A stretch of 64,000 bases of DNA from NCBI RefSeq assembly GCF_900116495.1, contig NZ_FPAY01000006.1:62001-126000 (forward strand). Direction: 5' to 3'. The position numbers and the translations under genes are program-made. Below are positions 17,009 through 24,851 of the stretch, in pieces. The notes under the pieces are model-generated. The model worked only from the letters and a program-made list of their open reading frames with translations, was not told the DNA's origin and ran no database searches. The DNA comes from Arthrobacter sp. ov118. Its GTDB lineage: Bacteria > Actinomycetota > Actinomycetes > Actinomycetales > Micrococcaceae. Each line of letters opens with the position of its first letter. Within the stretch, counting starts at the first letter, position 1.

Positions 17009-17953
17009 TTGGAAGCATCGAACGGTACGCACAAACAACCAGTCCTGCTGGTCCTGCGGGCGTTGAAGCTCGGCGACTTGCTCGTTGCTGTGCCCGCGCT
17101 CCATGCCCTGCGCCGTGCGTTTCCGGAGCACCGCCTGCTGTATGCGGCCCAGGACTGGTTGGAAGACGCCGTGGGTCTGGTGGGCGGATACGAACTGCTG
17201 CCCACGCACGGGCTGGACGTCCCGATTCCGATTGAGGAAGGAACCGTGGACGTGGCGGTTAATCTTCACGGCAGCGGACCGGAGAGCGACGACCGACTGG
17301 CTGCCATCCTGCCCCGGACGATCATTGGTCATCGAACACCGGCATGGCCCGGCCCTGCGTGGATCAGCGAAATCCACGAACGCGAGCGATGGACCAGGCT
17401 GCTGCAGTGGCACGGCATCGACGCAGAACCAGACGATTACCGCCTCCTGCCTCCGGCTGTTCCCAGCCCGTCTCCCGACGCCACCGTGCTGCATGTCGGT
17501 GCCGCGTACGGCAGCCGGCTCTGGCCTGAGGAAAGGTTTGCCGAAGTGGCCCGCTCGTTGGCAGGAGACGGCCATCAGGTCCTGTTTACCGGAAGTTCCG
17601 CGGAGCGTGCGCGGGCGCTGGACGTTGCCCGGCTGGCCGGGTTGCCGGAGTCCAAGGTTCTCGCGGGGCGGTTGCGGCTGGCTGAATTTATGGCATGCGT
17701 TGCGGAGGCCCGGCTGGTGGTCTCCGCGGACACCGGCGCCGCGCACCTCGCCTCTGCCTACGCCCGGCCTTCGGTTGTCCTTTTCGGGCCGGCCCCCGCG
17801 GAAGTGTGGGGCCCGCCGCCGGGACCACACATTGTTTTGACCGACGCCCAGGTGCGCCGTGGCGACACATTTGCATCCACACCTGATCCGGCCCTGCTAG
17901 CCGTGTCAGTACAGGATGTTTTGGCGGCGGTAGGTGAGCTCCGGCTGTCTTGA
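17009..17953 (+). CDS. Second glycosyltransferase family 9 (heptosyltransferase-like) protein
   Basis: A 314-residue GT9 protein, about 100 residues shorter than its neighbour. It has VLRALKLGDLLVAVPALHAL at the N-terminus, HVGAAYGSRLWPEERFAEVA at the domain junction and VSADTGAAHLASAYARPSVVLF in the C-terminal nucleotide-sugar-binding fold. The start is a TTG at 17009 preceded by GAGGGGAAAG; no ATG lies near. It follows the first GT9 in the same direction. Two GT9 enzymes with an HldE-like protein suggest stepwise addition of two heptose-like residues to an acceptor. The pair differ enough in sequence that they are not a recent duplication. Confidence 0.87.
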   Translation: MEASNGTHKQPVLLVLRALKLGDLLVAVPALHALRRAFPEHRLLYAAQDWLEDAVGLVGGYELLPTHGLDVPIPIEEGTVDVAVNLHGSGPESDDRLAAILPRTIIGHRTPAWPGPAWISEIHERERWTRLLQWHGIDAEPDDYRLLPPAVPSPSPDATVLHVGAAYGSRLWPEERFAEVARSLAGDGHQVLFTGSSAERARALDVARLAGLPESKVLAGRLRLAEFMACVAEARLVVSADTGAAHLASAYARPSVVLFGPAPAEVWGPPPGPHIVLTDAQVRRGDTFASTPDPALLAVSVQDVLAAVGELRLS

Positions 17954-18361
17954 ATTCGGCGGCGCGGAGGCCAAGCTCGGTTTTCCCGTTCCCGAGTTCT
18001 ATGACGCACGGAAGGTTCCGGCACGGCCCTTCCCTCACATGACCGGATCCCGCCGCCGGGGTCAGGTCACAATTGTCCTGTTATGGCACTGCAGCCACTG
18101 AAAGGCGTCAGATTTTGCGTCGGGCCCGGACGCTCGCGGCACCCTGGGCTGTCCATCGGAAGTCGGGAGCTGCTGGTTCTGTTACGTCGGAACTGAGCGC
18201 CGCAGTCAGCACGGCTCCGTCCGGGAACCAGGGCCGGTGTTGTCGGGCTTCGCCGGCTGGACGGGTCCGAGGGTGAAGAGGATGCTAGCAGACCTTCGCG
18301 GCCGTGGTACCCAGCACGGCAATCGCCCGCCTGACGACGTGCGAATCATGTCGCGGCGGTG
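17954..18361. other. Gap without a convincing gene
   Basis: The 408 bases between the second GT9 and the GlsB-like gene hold only short low-quality frames with no ribosome site (the longest is 67 codons from 18073). Two weak stems follow the GT9 stop (CTCGG/CCGAG at 17976-17996 and GGAAGG/CCTTCC at 18010-18033) and might end transcription. I see nothing else. Confidence 0.6.
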
Positions 18362-18628
18362 CTACACCCTGCTTTTGCGCTCCGCGAGGGTGCCGTGGAT
18401 GAAGGGGGCAATAACCGCGGAGAGGATGGCTACGAACCAGGTCCGCAAGTCGAAATAATCGCCGATGCCGCCGCCGAAGATCAAAGAACCGGTCCAGCCG
18501 CCGATGATGGCGCCCGCGACACCCAGAACGAATGTGGCAGTCCAGCGCCCTGTCTGCCCGTCGGGAAGTATCATCCTGGCGACAATTCCCGCGATGAGAC
18601 CGAGGATCAGATAAGCCAGTATCGCCAT
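18362..18628 (-). CDS. GlsB/YeaQ/YmgE-family small stress-associated membrane protein
   Basis: An 88-residue transglycosylase-associated (YmgE) family protein with three hydrophobic helices. Small Gly-rich pairs (ILGLIAGIVARMILPDG, VLGVAGAIIGGWTG) are the hallmark of the family, and the tail is polar (ERKSRV). The start at 18628 has GGAGG seven bases ahead; an upstream frame to 18928 lacks support. Homologues are tied to general stress or acid response, but the molecular role is unknown. It is a solo gene with a sigma70-like promoter in front. Confidence 0.88.
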   Translation of the reverse strand: MAILAYLILGLIAGIVARMILPDGQTGRWTATFVLGVAGAIIGGWTGSLIFGGGIGDYFDLRTWFVAILSAVIAPFIHGTLAERKSRV

Positions 18629-19036
18629 GGTTGCGCCTCCATTCTGAAACACTTTCCGGCGATTCACTTCGCATTCCGATTTAATCAGCATGCTTAGTAT
18701 CATGCAAGGCTGGATTTGGCACCACGGTGCGAAATCCGCGAGATACATCCTGCCCGAACCAGGCAGATCTCTGACGGGGCCATTCGCTTTGCCGCTGGAA
18801 ACCCGGTCCGCCTTCAGGCCGGGCAGCGCCGGAGCCGAAGGCAAGGTGGTACGGACTGCTGGAGGCCCTTGCGGAAGTATGTACAAGCTCCGGCGGTGCA
18901 AGATACGATCACTGCAGAGCCTGCGCAATGCGAAGGCCTTCGCAGGGCCCCTCCCGGCGTAGTGCAGCGTCTGGAGGCAATGGCGGCTGTAGCATCACGG
19001 CGCCACACAGACTGCACCCTGAGGAAAGAGCCTGTC
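18629..19036. other. Divergent intergenic region, 408 bases
   Basis: It separates the minus-strand GlsB-like gene from the plus-strand orphan gene at 19037. Apart from the candidate promoter at 18679-18707 I see no gene, RNA or repeat. The open frames across it have no start signals. Confidence 0.6.
18679..18707 (-). promoter_or_regulatory. Candidate sigma70-type promoter of the GlsB-like gene
   Basis: Read on the minus strand, TTGCAT (18707-18702) and TTAAAT (18684-18679) are 17 bases apart, with a start expected about 45 bases before the gene. The spacer contains AGCATGCT, an 8-bp palindrome that could bind a regulator. Confidence 0.45.
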
Positions 19037-19294
19037 ATGGCCACCTCCCATTTCCAGCAGTTCCTTGACGACGCCACTTGTCCGGCCCCCGACACGGACA
19101 GCCCGTTGGGGCCGGACTGCCTCTACGGGCTGTATACGAGTTGGTGCCTGCTCCACGGGATGACACCTAAAAGTGGTGCCCGCTTCCGGGCGGGGATGCG
19201 CTTGTGCCGGGTCAATATCCGCAGCGGCAAGCTGAGGATGAAGGGACGCGCCGCAGCAGATTACATCCTCACCAGCTATCCGTACTCCGGCTGA
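19037..19294 (+). CDS. Orphan 85-aa protein with a possible primase-type winged-helix segment
   Basis: A small protein with an AGGAAAG ribosome site before the ATG at 19037. About residues 28-65 (LYGLYTSWCLLHGMTPKS, then a basic helix FRAGMRLCRV) recall the L-xx-Y-xx-W-C-xxx-G-xxP-xS pattern of the winged-helix domain at the C-terminus of phage/plasmid primases (D5-like). If so it may bind DNA, but the match is by eye. The C-terminus is basic (KLRMKGRAAADYI). It ends 2 bases before the next gene, a zinc-ribbon-like protein, so the two probably form a unit. I do not recognise a function. Confidence 0.65.
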   Translation: MATSHFQQFLDDATCPAPDTDSPLGPDCLYGLYTSWCLLHGMTPKSGARFRAGMRLCRVNIRSGKLRMKGRAAADYILTSYPYSG

Positions 19295-19296
19295 TC

Positions 19297-19722
19297 ATGT
19301 CCCCGAGCTTTCACGGCTTCCGACGCGACGGGGAACGGGCGCGCATTCCGCCGGTGATGTGTGAGCACTGCGGCACTGACAGCTACCTCGTCATCAGGTC
19401 GGTGACCGAACTTCCGGACCATCCGGCCGACGTCGTCATGGTGTCCTACACGTGCGAACGGTGCCGGCTCTTCAGGGAACATCCGGCCCGGGTCGCCGAC
19501 CTGTGCATGGTCCTCGGCCGCGCGGAACCAAGCGGGGACGTACTCATATTCGGCGGCTACTACCTGCATTGCGGACGACCGATGGCAAGAGCGGGGTCAG
19601 AACTCCGTCGGTTGTCCGCGCCCAAGTCCACCGAAGGCGACGAAGCGGACACACTGGAGGTTTACCTCTCCACCCGGGTCCTTCGATGCGCGTGCGGCTT
19701 CCAAATGGAACTGCCCGAATGA
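19297..19722 (+). CDS. Orphan 141-aa protein with zinc-ribbon-like cysteines
   Basis: It begins 2 bases after the preceding stop, so it is translated from the same message. Cysteines come in pairs: CEHC (about 22-25), CERC (about 52-55), one in LHCGR, and CACG near the C-terminus (about 132-135). The last pair could complete a zinc site with the first. Between them is an ordinary soluble alpha/beta-looking stretch. No family is recognised. A role with its small neighbour (possible DNA binding) is conceivable but unproved. Confidence 0.65.
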   Translation: MSPSFHGFRRDGERARIPPVMCEHCGTDSYLVIRSVTELPDHPADVVMVSYTCERCRLFREHPARVADLCMVLGRAEPSGDVLIFGGYYLHCGRPMARAGSELRRLSAPKSTEGDEADTLEVYLSTRVLRCACGFQMELPE

Positions 19723-19739
19723 CCCCGTGAGGGCGACCC

Positions 19740-20531
19740 TCAGTGGGCGCTGTGCAGGACCCGCGGTCGGCCAAACTGTGTGTGGACACCGGGCGAGAAA
19801 AGGACAGATTCGGGTGGCCCGGCGATTTCAATGCCGGCAGCGCTTATTAGTTGATCGTCGAGATGGATCAGGTGAGCCGGGTACAGCGGCCACGCACTGT
19901 GGGCATTGGGAATATAGACGGTCTTGCCTCTGAACCGGGAGTGCAGGCCGAACCGGGCCGTTAGGTGAATCGACAGGGGATCGGTCGCTTCGACGTCGAA
20001 CTCCGGGCCGACGGTGAAATCGCTCCGGGCGCCGCCCCGGAACCGGCGGACCGAAAACCCAGCGCTCGGGGGCACAGCGTCCGGGCGTACCACGCTCGGG
20101 CCCACCACGCGCGGCCGCACCAGCCCCGGGAGTTCCCCGTCACCCACGAAGCTCGTGCGCGACCAAACATAGGGGATCCCCGCGGCCCGCGCAGCGAGCA
20201 CCGGCGCCAACCGCGACGCATCCAAAGTGAGGAAAACTACTCCGCGCGTGCCGTCCGGTTCGCGGGAGTAGAGGCGCACGTTGACCTCTATGAAGCTCCC
20301 GAAATACGGCACGCCCGGCCCGCGTCCCAGACCTGCGTCCCGCATTCGGAAGCCGATTAGCCCCACCCACGCGGATCCGTCAAAGTTGTCCGGTACCACA
20401 CCCCGAGGCATAAACGACGCGGCCACCGGTTCCGGGATGCGCCAATGCAGGAAGACGGCGTGTATCCACCGCTGGTCCATGATGACCGGGGCGGGAAGGT
20501 CAGGAGCCTCGGGCCACGGATCTAGTTGCAT
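19740..20531 (-). CDS. DUF2071 (YqjF-type) protein
   Basis: A 263-residue protein of the DUF2071/YqjF family: N-terminal MDQRWIHAVFLHWRIPEPVA, the central VGLIGFRMRDAGL and SFIEVNVRLYSREPDGTRG, and a C-terminal lipocalin-like beta region. The family has no settled biochemical function. The ATG at 20531 is chosen because GAGGAGG lies ahead of it; a TTG eight codons upstream is less likely. It starts 21 bases after the stop of the DUF1622 gene, so the two probably share a transcript. It converges on the zinc-ribbon gene. Confidence 0.85.
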   Translation of the reverse strand: MQLDPWPEAPDLPAPVIMDQRWIHAVFLHWRIPEPVAASFMPRGVVPDNFDGSAWVGLIGFRMRDAGLGRGPGVPYFGSFIEVNVRLYSREPDGTRGVVFLTLDASRLAPVLAARAAGIPYVWSRTSFVGDGELPGLVRPRVVGPSVVRPDAVPPSAGFSVRRFRGGARSDFTVGPEFDVEATDPLSIHLTARFGLHSRFRGKTVYIPNAHSAWPLYPAHLIHLDDQLISAAGIEIAGPPESVLFSPGVHTQFGRPRVLHSAH

Positions 20532-20551
20532 TCGACCACGCCCTCCTCGGT

Positions 20552-20953
20552 TCAACCGGCTGCAGAAGAGGCGGAAGAAGTGTCAGATGCACCTTCGCGC
20601 TCACTCTGCCAGGGCCAGCGGCCGGTGATTTCCAGCTCGAGCGAAAAGCTCAGGAAGGTCCGGATGAGCACGATAACGGCCAGCACTCCGACGCTTTCAA
20701 ACGTGGGAGTTACGGCGACGGTACGGATGATATCGGCCGCGACCAGCAGTTCGAGCCCGAGGAGGATGGAGCGGCCCAGCAATTGCCGGTAGGAGCGGTA
20801 GACCGACAGCGGCGCGGAGCCCGTCGGAAGGCGTCTCGGCTGGAATCCACGCAACGCAAGGGGGATGGATATGACGGCGCCGAACACCATGACGGCCACC
20901 CCGGCGAAGTCCATGAAGGCGCCGGCCGTTTCAATGATGTGCTGGAGATCCAT
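20552..20953 (-). CDS. DUF1622 membrane protein
   Basis: A 133-residue protein with three hydrophobic helices (about residues 10-35, 60-80, 88-108) and the DUF1622 signature YRSYRQLLGRSILLGLELLVAADI. The C-terminal 25 residues are Ser/Ala/Glu-rich and probably cytoplasmic. GAAGGGA precedes the start. Members are widespread and uncharacterised. It lies 42 bases after an epimerase-like gene and directly before the DUF2071 gene on the same strand. Confidence 0.87.
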   Translation of the reverse strand: MDLQHIIETAGAFMDFAGVAVMVFGAVISIPLALRGFQPRRLPTGSAPLSVYRSYRQLLGRSILLGLELLVAADIIRTVAVTPTFESVGVLAVIVLIRTFLSFSLELEITGRWPWQSEREGASDTSSASSAAG

Positions 20954-20995
20954 GGTTCCCTTCGGAGAAATGGGCAGTGAGCTTCAAAGCAAACT

Positions 20996-21916
20996 TTAGG
21001 GGTGCCGGACACCGATGCCGGCAAGAATGGCCCGGTAACCCTCCCGGAAACTTGGGTACTCGAACTCGAAACCGGTGCCGCGCAGCAACGCGTTGCTGAC
21101 TCGCTTGTTGCCGCCCCGTGCGGGTTCACCGCCCGACGTCGACGTGCCGCCTGTGGTGCCGCCGTCGCCGCCCGGCGTCGAAACCCTCGCGGACTCCGGC
21201 GCCGGCTGGGGGAGTCCCAGCTCGGCCGCCAGGAAACTCAGTACGTCGCCGAGCTCGGCAGGTTCGTTGTCCACGCCCGCATACACGGGCCCGGGGACCG
21301 CGTCCATGGTGCACAGGTGGACGATTGCGGCAGCGGCGTCGTCGCGGTGAATCCGGTTGGTGAAGCGCGACGCGGCCGGAATCACAGCGGTTCCGCCGCG
21401 CACCTGGTCGATGAGCCTCGTCCGGCCGGGACCGTAAATCCCGCCAAGCCGCAGCACGGTCGGGGTGATGCCCGTGCCATTTAGGCGGCTGAAGAGGAGT
21501 TCCTCCGCCTCGCGGATGATGCGGCCTGAAAACCCGCCGGGTTCCGGCGTCGTGCGTTCATCCATCCAGCCGCCGCCGGCGTCACCGTAGACCGCAGTCG
21601 AGGAGACAAAGAGGATCCGCCGGACGGCCGCTCCGGACGCCGTTACGGCGTCCAGCACGTGTGCGAGGCCGTCCACGTAGGCGGCTCGGTAGGCGCTTTC
21701 CGTGGGGGCGTCAGCGGCTATGGCGACGACGACGGCGGTCGTGTCGGGCGGGATGGGCGGCAGCTTGTTGGCACTCAGGTCCGCGGCGGCGCCCTCGATT
21801 GCGGCCGGAAGCTTCTCCGGCGAGCGGCGCCACCCCACCACGCGATGGCCGGCGGCCGCGAATCGCAGCCCGGCTTCGGTGCCCAAGTCGCCGCAACCGG
21901 CCAGCAGTACAGTCAT
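20996..21916 (-). CDS. NAD-dependent epimerase/dehydratase-like (extended SDR) protein
   Basis: A 306-residue extended SDR of the YeeZ-like type. The N-terminal Rossmann loop is LLAGCGDLGTEAGLRFAAAG, the FVSSTAVYGDAGGGW segment carries the Ser-Thr of the active site, and LRLGGIYGPGR follows. The usual YxxxK is not clear: the region after VYG reads SGRIIREAEELL, so catalysis may be altered or lost. Residues about 250-272 are a low-complexity Gly/Ser/Thr insert (GGDGGTTGGTSTSGGE). It is the first gene of a probable unit with DUF1622 and DUF2071. Confidence 0.82.
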   Translation of the reverse strand: MTVLLAGCGDLGTEAGLRFAAAGHRVVGWRRSPEKLPAAIEGAAADLSANKLPPIPPDTTAVVVAIAADAPTESAYRAAYVDGLAHVLDAVTASGAAVRRILFVSSTAVYGDAGGGWMDERTTPEPGGFSGRIIREAEELLFSRLNGTGITPTVLRLGGIYGPGRTRLIDQVRGGTAVIPAASRFTNRIHRDDAAAAIVHLCTMDAVPGPVYAGVDNEPAELGDVLSFLAAELGLPQPAPESARVSTPGGDGGTTGGTSTSGGEPARGGNKRVSNALLRGTGFEFEYPSFREGYRAILAGIGVRHP

Positions 21917-22041
21917 GAGGCAAGTCTGCCAGCCCTCAGGAAGCGCCGCGGCCAGGCATGGGTAAATCTTGAAGTGATCTTGACGGCCGCGCCCCGCCGC
22001 CGGCCGCCGCCCGCCGGCGTCGGACTACCGTCGCCCCGGGG

Positions 22042-22941
22042 CTACCGCGCCGGAATCGGGAAGAAGACCCGCGGGTCCTGCAGCAGTGCCGGGTAGTCGA
22101 AGGCTGCGCGGTCCACGATCTCGTCAACCTGGAAATTGCGCGCGAACTGCCCCTCCACGGTGATCGGACGGCCCAGGACCTTGCCCACGGCGAAGGATCT
22201 GCCGCCCTCGACCGGGATTGCCACCACTGAGTTGCCGGGAAGAGTGGTGAACGCTTCTTCCTGTTGCTGGCGCTTGCGGGTGGGCTTCTTGACGAGCTGC
22301 TTCGGCGGCAGCTTGCGCTCCTTGCCCGGACGGCGGGAACCCGACTCGGCGTAGACGAACTGGTAGTCCTCGTCGCCGGCTGCTGGCCGTGCGCGTCCAA
22401 CGGGCGGAAGGCTGACGGTCTTCAGCTGCTCGGGCTCGGTGTCGCCAAGGGGCAGGCGCAGGACCCACATCCGGTCCCCGGCAGGATCCTCTGGCAGGAG
22501 CTCGTGCCTCGGCTCGGGCCAGACATACTCCAGATCCGGGTCCGTGTCCGGAAAAGCCTTTGTGTAGAACCGCGGATCCTTGGCGATCAGGCGGGACCGG
22601 TGGCTGAGGTGGAAATCCGGCTCGCCCAGCCACGGGGGCATCGGAATCTTGGCGGCGTAGTCGGGGTGTGCCGCCTGCGGGGCGAACTCCATGATCTTCT
22701 CCCGCGTGGTGTCCTCCCCGCCGCGGGCGGTCCATTCATCCACCATAGCGAGGCCGTACATGGTCAGCGCAGGGACATGTCCCATCCACATCCGGACCGC
22801 CGGGTGCGACCGCCACCCGTACTCCGGAATCACCAGCGCCCGAAGAATCTGCAACGCTTCAACGCGCTGCTTGCCGAGCCGCACGCGGTCCAAGGCCGCG
22901 GCGCTCTGCTGGAAATCGGGGAAGGGGAGGAAAGTCTGCAT
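22042..22941 (-). CDS. MSMEG_6728-type conserved protein (pyrimidine-dimer glycosylase-like N-terminus)
   Basis: A 299-residue protein whose first 130 residues match the actinobacterial MSMEG_6728 group: MQTFLPFPDFQQSAAALD, then RLGKQRVEALQILRAL and HPAVRMWMGH. This relates to the T4 endonuclease V/pyrimidine-dimer family, where the Arg/His-rich start packs round DNA. A middle SHRSRLIAKDPRFY region and a basic Lys/Arg-rich stretch (about 205-230, KKPTRKRQQQEE) could also contact DNA. The C-terminus forms a small beta domain. The start at 22941 is the family's conserved Met; a longer frame to 23109 has no support. Its enzymatic role is not proved. Confidence 0.75.
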   Translation of the reverse strand: MQTFLPFPDFQQSAAALDRVRLGKQRVEALQILRALVIPEYGWRSHPAVRMWMGHVPALTMYGLAMVDEWTARGGEDTTREKIMEFAPQAAHPDYAAKIPMPPWLGEPDFHLSHRSRLIAKDPRFYTKAFPDTDPDLEYVWPEPRHELLPEDPAGDRMWVLRLPLGDTEPEQLKTVSLPPVGRARPAAGDEDYQFVYAESGSRRPGKERKLPPKQLVKKPTRKRQQQEEAFTTLPGNSVVAIPVEGGRSFAVGKVLGRPITVEGQFARNFQVDEIVDRAAFDYPALLQDPRVFFPIPAR

Positions 22942-23085
22942 CTCTCCAGTTTGAGGCCACCAACCAAATGCGCCAATTGCAGATGTGCTGGTGAGAGTGC
23001 TCACATCCCGAAACAAGGCAGACAGGGGTGTTGATGAGCGGATAAAATAACATGAACCACAACCTTCGCCCCGGAAGACACGCCC

Positions 23086-23709
23086 ATGCCACAGACAGCA
23101 GAACCCCAAACAGTAGAGCCTAAATCAACAGCAGCTCCAGCGCTGGTGCCGTTTGCGCCCCGGTATGGACAAATGCTGAGCCCCGACGCCAACGGAATCG
23201 TTGTGCTCGAAGAAGTCATTCTGGACCCGGTCGCAGCCCGCAATGAACAGCACAAGTTCCGCGCAGCAATGGCCTCGTTCGCACTGACGATGCGGCGCCT
23301 GATGGCCCTTCGCCTCTTCATCGCCGCTGTGGCCATCGCCAACCTGCCGCTGTTCCTGCTCAACACCGGCTGGGAGATCTACGCAATCTCATTGGCCCTA
23401 GTCCTCGGCGTCCACGCCGCGGTGTCCTGGCTGAACCGCCACGAACCAAAGCTCCGTCAGCGTCGCATGCTGGAACTGCACCTGAACCGGGAGCGCAGCG
23501 CCAATTACCGCAAAGTCCGTGACGCGGTGAAGTACGTGATCGATGCCCCCGCCCGCATGAACGAGAGCCTGTACCTCGAACTGCTGGCAGCCAAGCGGGT
23601 CGGCCTGCACCTGGCCATGGGTACGGTGGCCCTGCTGGACACGAGCGACGACGCCGCGTGGAAACTCCGGATTGTCCGCGAAATCCCGCAGGTTGCCCTG
23701 GCAGCTTGA
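23086..23709 (+). CDS. Uncharacterised two-helix membrane protein (207 aa)
   Basis: It opens with a repetitive PQTAEPQTVEPK segment and an extended N-terminal region of about 60 residues. Two adjacent hydrophobic helices (about residues 76-96 and 102-118) follow, then a long charged C-terminal domain (HEPKLRQRRMLELHLNRERS onward). The topology is probably N and C termini inside. I recognise no family. It diverges from the MSMEG_6728-type gene with about 144 bases between starts. A following hairpin at 23799-23832 lies on the convergent side shared with the Rpf-like gene. Confidence 0.65.
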   Translation: MPQTAEPQTVEPKSTAAPALVPFAPRYGQMLSPDANGIVVLEEVILDPVAARNEQHKFRAAMASFALTMRRLMALRLFIAAVAIANLPLFLLNTGWEIYAISLALVLGVHAAVSWLNRHEPKLRQRRMLELHLNRERSANYRKVRDAVKYVIDAPARMNESLYLELLAAKRVGLHLAMGTVALLDTSDDAAWKLRIVREIPQVALAA

Positions 23710-23798
23710 GTAGTTCAAGGGCTTGATCGGTTCCGGCAGCCTGAGCAGTCAGCGCCTGCCCGGCCGAAGTCAGCCCAACCGACGTTTAGTCGAAACAA

Positions 23799-23832
23799 CG
23801 CCGGAGCCCACCCGAAAGGGTGAGCTCCGGCG
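23799..23832 (-). terminator. Terminator of the Rpf-like gene
   Basis: CGCCGGAGCCCACCC and GGGTGAGCTCCGGCG form a 15-bp stem with one mismatch and a GAAA loop. On the minus strand it is followed by the T-rich TTGTTTCG, as expected for an intrinsic terminator of the gene ending at 23865. Confidence 0.75.
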
Positions 23833-23864
23833 TCGTTCGTTAAGTCGTTCTTTAACGTCCAGCC

Positions 23865-24524
23865 CTAGGCGGGAAGCTGCAGCACCTGGCCGGGGTAGAC
23901 CCGGTCGGGGTTGCTGATGGTCGCCGTGTTCGCGTCGGCCAGCGAGTGCCAGCCTCCAGCGATGTTGAGTTTTTCGGCGATGGTGCTCAGCGTTTCGCCG
24001 CTCCGGATCGTGTAGGTCTGGCCGCTCACGGCAACCGGTGCGACGTGGCGGGGTGCCGGGACGGCTGCCTTGGGGGCTATCTGCCGCGCAGGCACGCTGG
24101 CCGGGGTGGAAACTGCGGCGGTCCGCTTTGGTGTGGTCGCGCTCTGCGGAGCCACGGCGGCGCCGCCGCCGCTCAGGCCAAGCTTCGCGGCGCAGGCTGG
24201 CCACGCGCCCCAACCCTGGCTGGCCTGCACCTTCTGCGCGACGGCGATCTGCTGCTCGCGGCTGGCGTTCGCCGCGGACCCCGCTCCGCCGTAGGCCGCC
24301 CACGTGCTTTGGCTAAATTGCAGCCCACCCGCGTAGCCGTTACCTGTATTGGTGCCCCAGTTGCCGCTGCTCTCGCACTGGGCGAGGGAATCCCAGACCG
24401 AAGCTGTGGTGTTCGCGGGTGCAGCCGCGTTCGCGGCGGTGGCGGACAGTGCGACGGAGGCCATTGAAACAGCCGCCAGGGTGATGCCGCGGCGCGCGGC
24501 AGTGCTATAGGTGAATTTCTTCAT
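23865..24524 (-). CDS. Secreted Rpf-like transglycosylase with C-terminal LysM domain
   Basis: A 219-residue exported wall hydrolase. A signal peptide (residues 1-33, basic start, cut near ANA-A) leads to the Rpf domain (about 42-116, VWDSLAQCESSGNWG) with the catalytic Glu51 and the Cys50/Cys111 disulfide pair. An Ala/Pro/Val linker and a LysM peptidoglycan-binding domain (about 170-218, YTIRSGETLSTIAEKLN) follow. Rpf proteins cleave peptidoglycan and promote growth from dormancy in actinobacteria. It is a single gene with a clear promoter, a leader of roughly 160 bases and its own terminator. I looked for a c-di-AMP riboswitch in the leader and found none. Confidence 0.92.
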   Translation of the reverse strand: MKKFTYSTAARRGITLAAVSMASVALSATAANAAAPANTTASVWDSLAQCESSGNWGTNTGNGYAGGLQFSQSTWAAYGGAGSAANASREQQIAVAQKVQASQGWGAWPACAAKLGLSGGGAAVAPQSATTPKRTAAVSTPASVPARQIAPKAAVPAPRHVAPVAVSGQTYTIRSGETLSTIAEKLNIAGGWHSLADANTATISNPDRVYPGQVLQLPA

Positions 24525-24652
24525 GGCTCAGAATGCTCCTGAGGGCCACCAGCGCTCGGTCCGTCCCCGGACGTTATCGCGCCACTGCCCGCCCCCGACG
24601 ATTGAGGTCATAGCGGTGTCTACCGGTCGGGCAGTAGCTGGTGGTGGTAGCA

Positions 24653-24684
24653 CCGGGCATGCAATACCCGGTTGCCGGGCATGC
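24653..24684. repeat. Direct repeat CCGGGCATGC x2 at the rpf-like transcription start
   Basis: The 10-mer occurs at 24653-24662 and 24675-24684, 22 bases (about two helical turns) apart, with an imperfect inverted ACCCGG/CCGGG between them. It sits immediately downstream of the -10 element of the rpf-like promoter and could be an operator or a leader-RNA structure. Confidence 0.55.
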
Positions 24685-24689
24685 ACACT

Positions 24690-24718
24690 AGGCTAAGGCA
24701 GGCCGCGCCCGTTATCAA
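24690..24718 (-). promoter_or_regulatory. Promoter of the Rpf-like gene
   Basis: On the minus strand TTGATA (24718-24713) and TAGCCT (24695-24690) are separated by 17 bases, close to the actinobacterial sigmaA consensus. Transcription should begin near 24683 and give a leader of roughly 160 bases. Confidence 0.65.
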
Positions 24719-24851
24719 GCTGTTATTTTCGCCGTTTCTGCCGTTATCATTCCAGCCGGTCTTAGGCCGCCCCCGCCGCGGCCGAGCCGGGAATGCCGGG
24801 AATGCCTTCGGCTCTAGCGGCGGCGGGCAGCGCCGGGCATATCCTTACCGG

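Noticed and set aside
24525..24690. c-di-AMP (ydaO-type) riboswitch in the Rpf-like leader
   Set aside because: The conserved GGGGA...ACCGAACCCG-type blocks expected in actinobacterial examples are not found.
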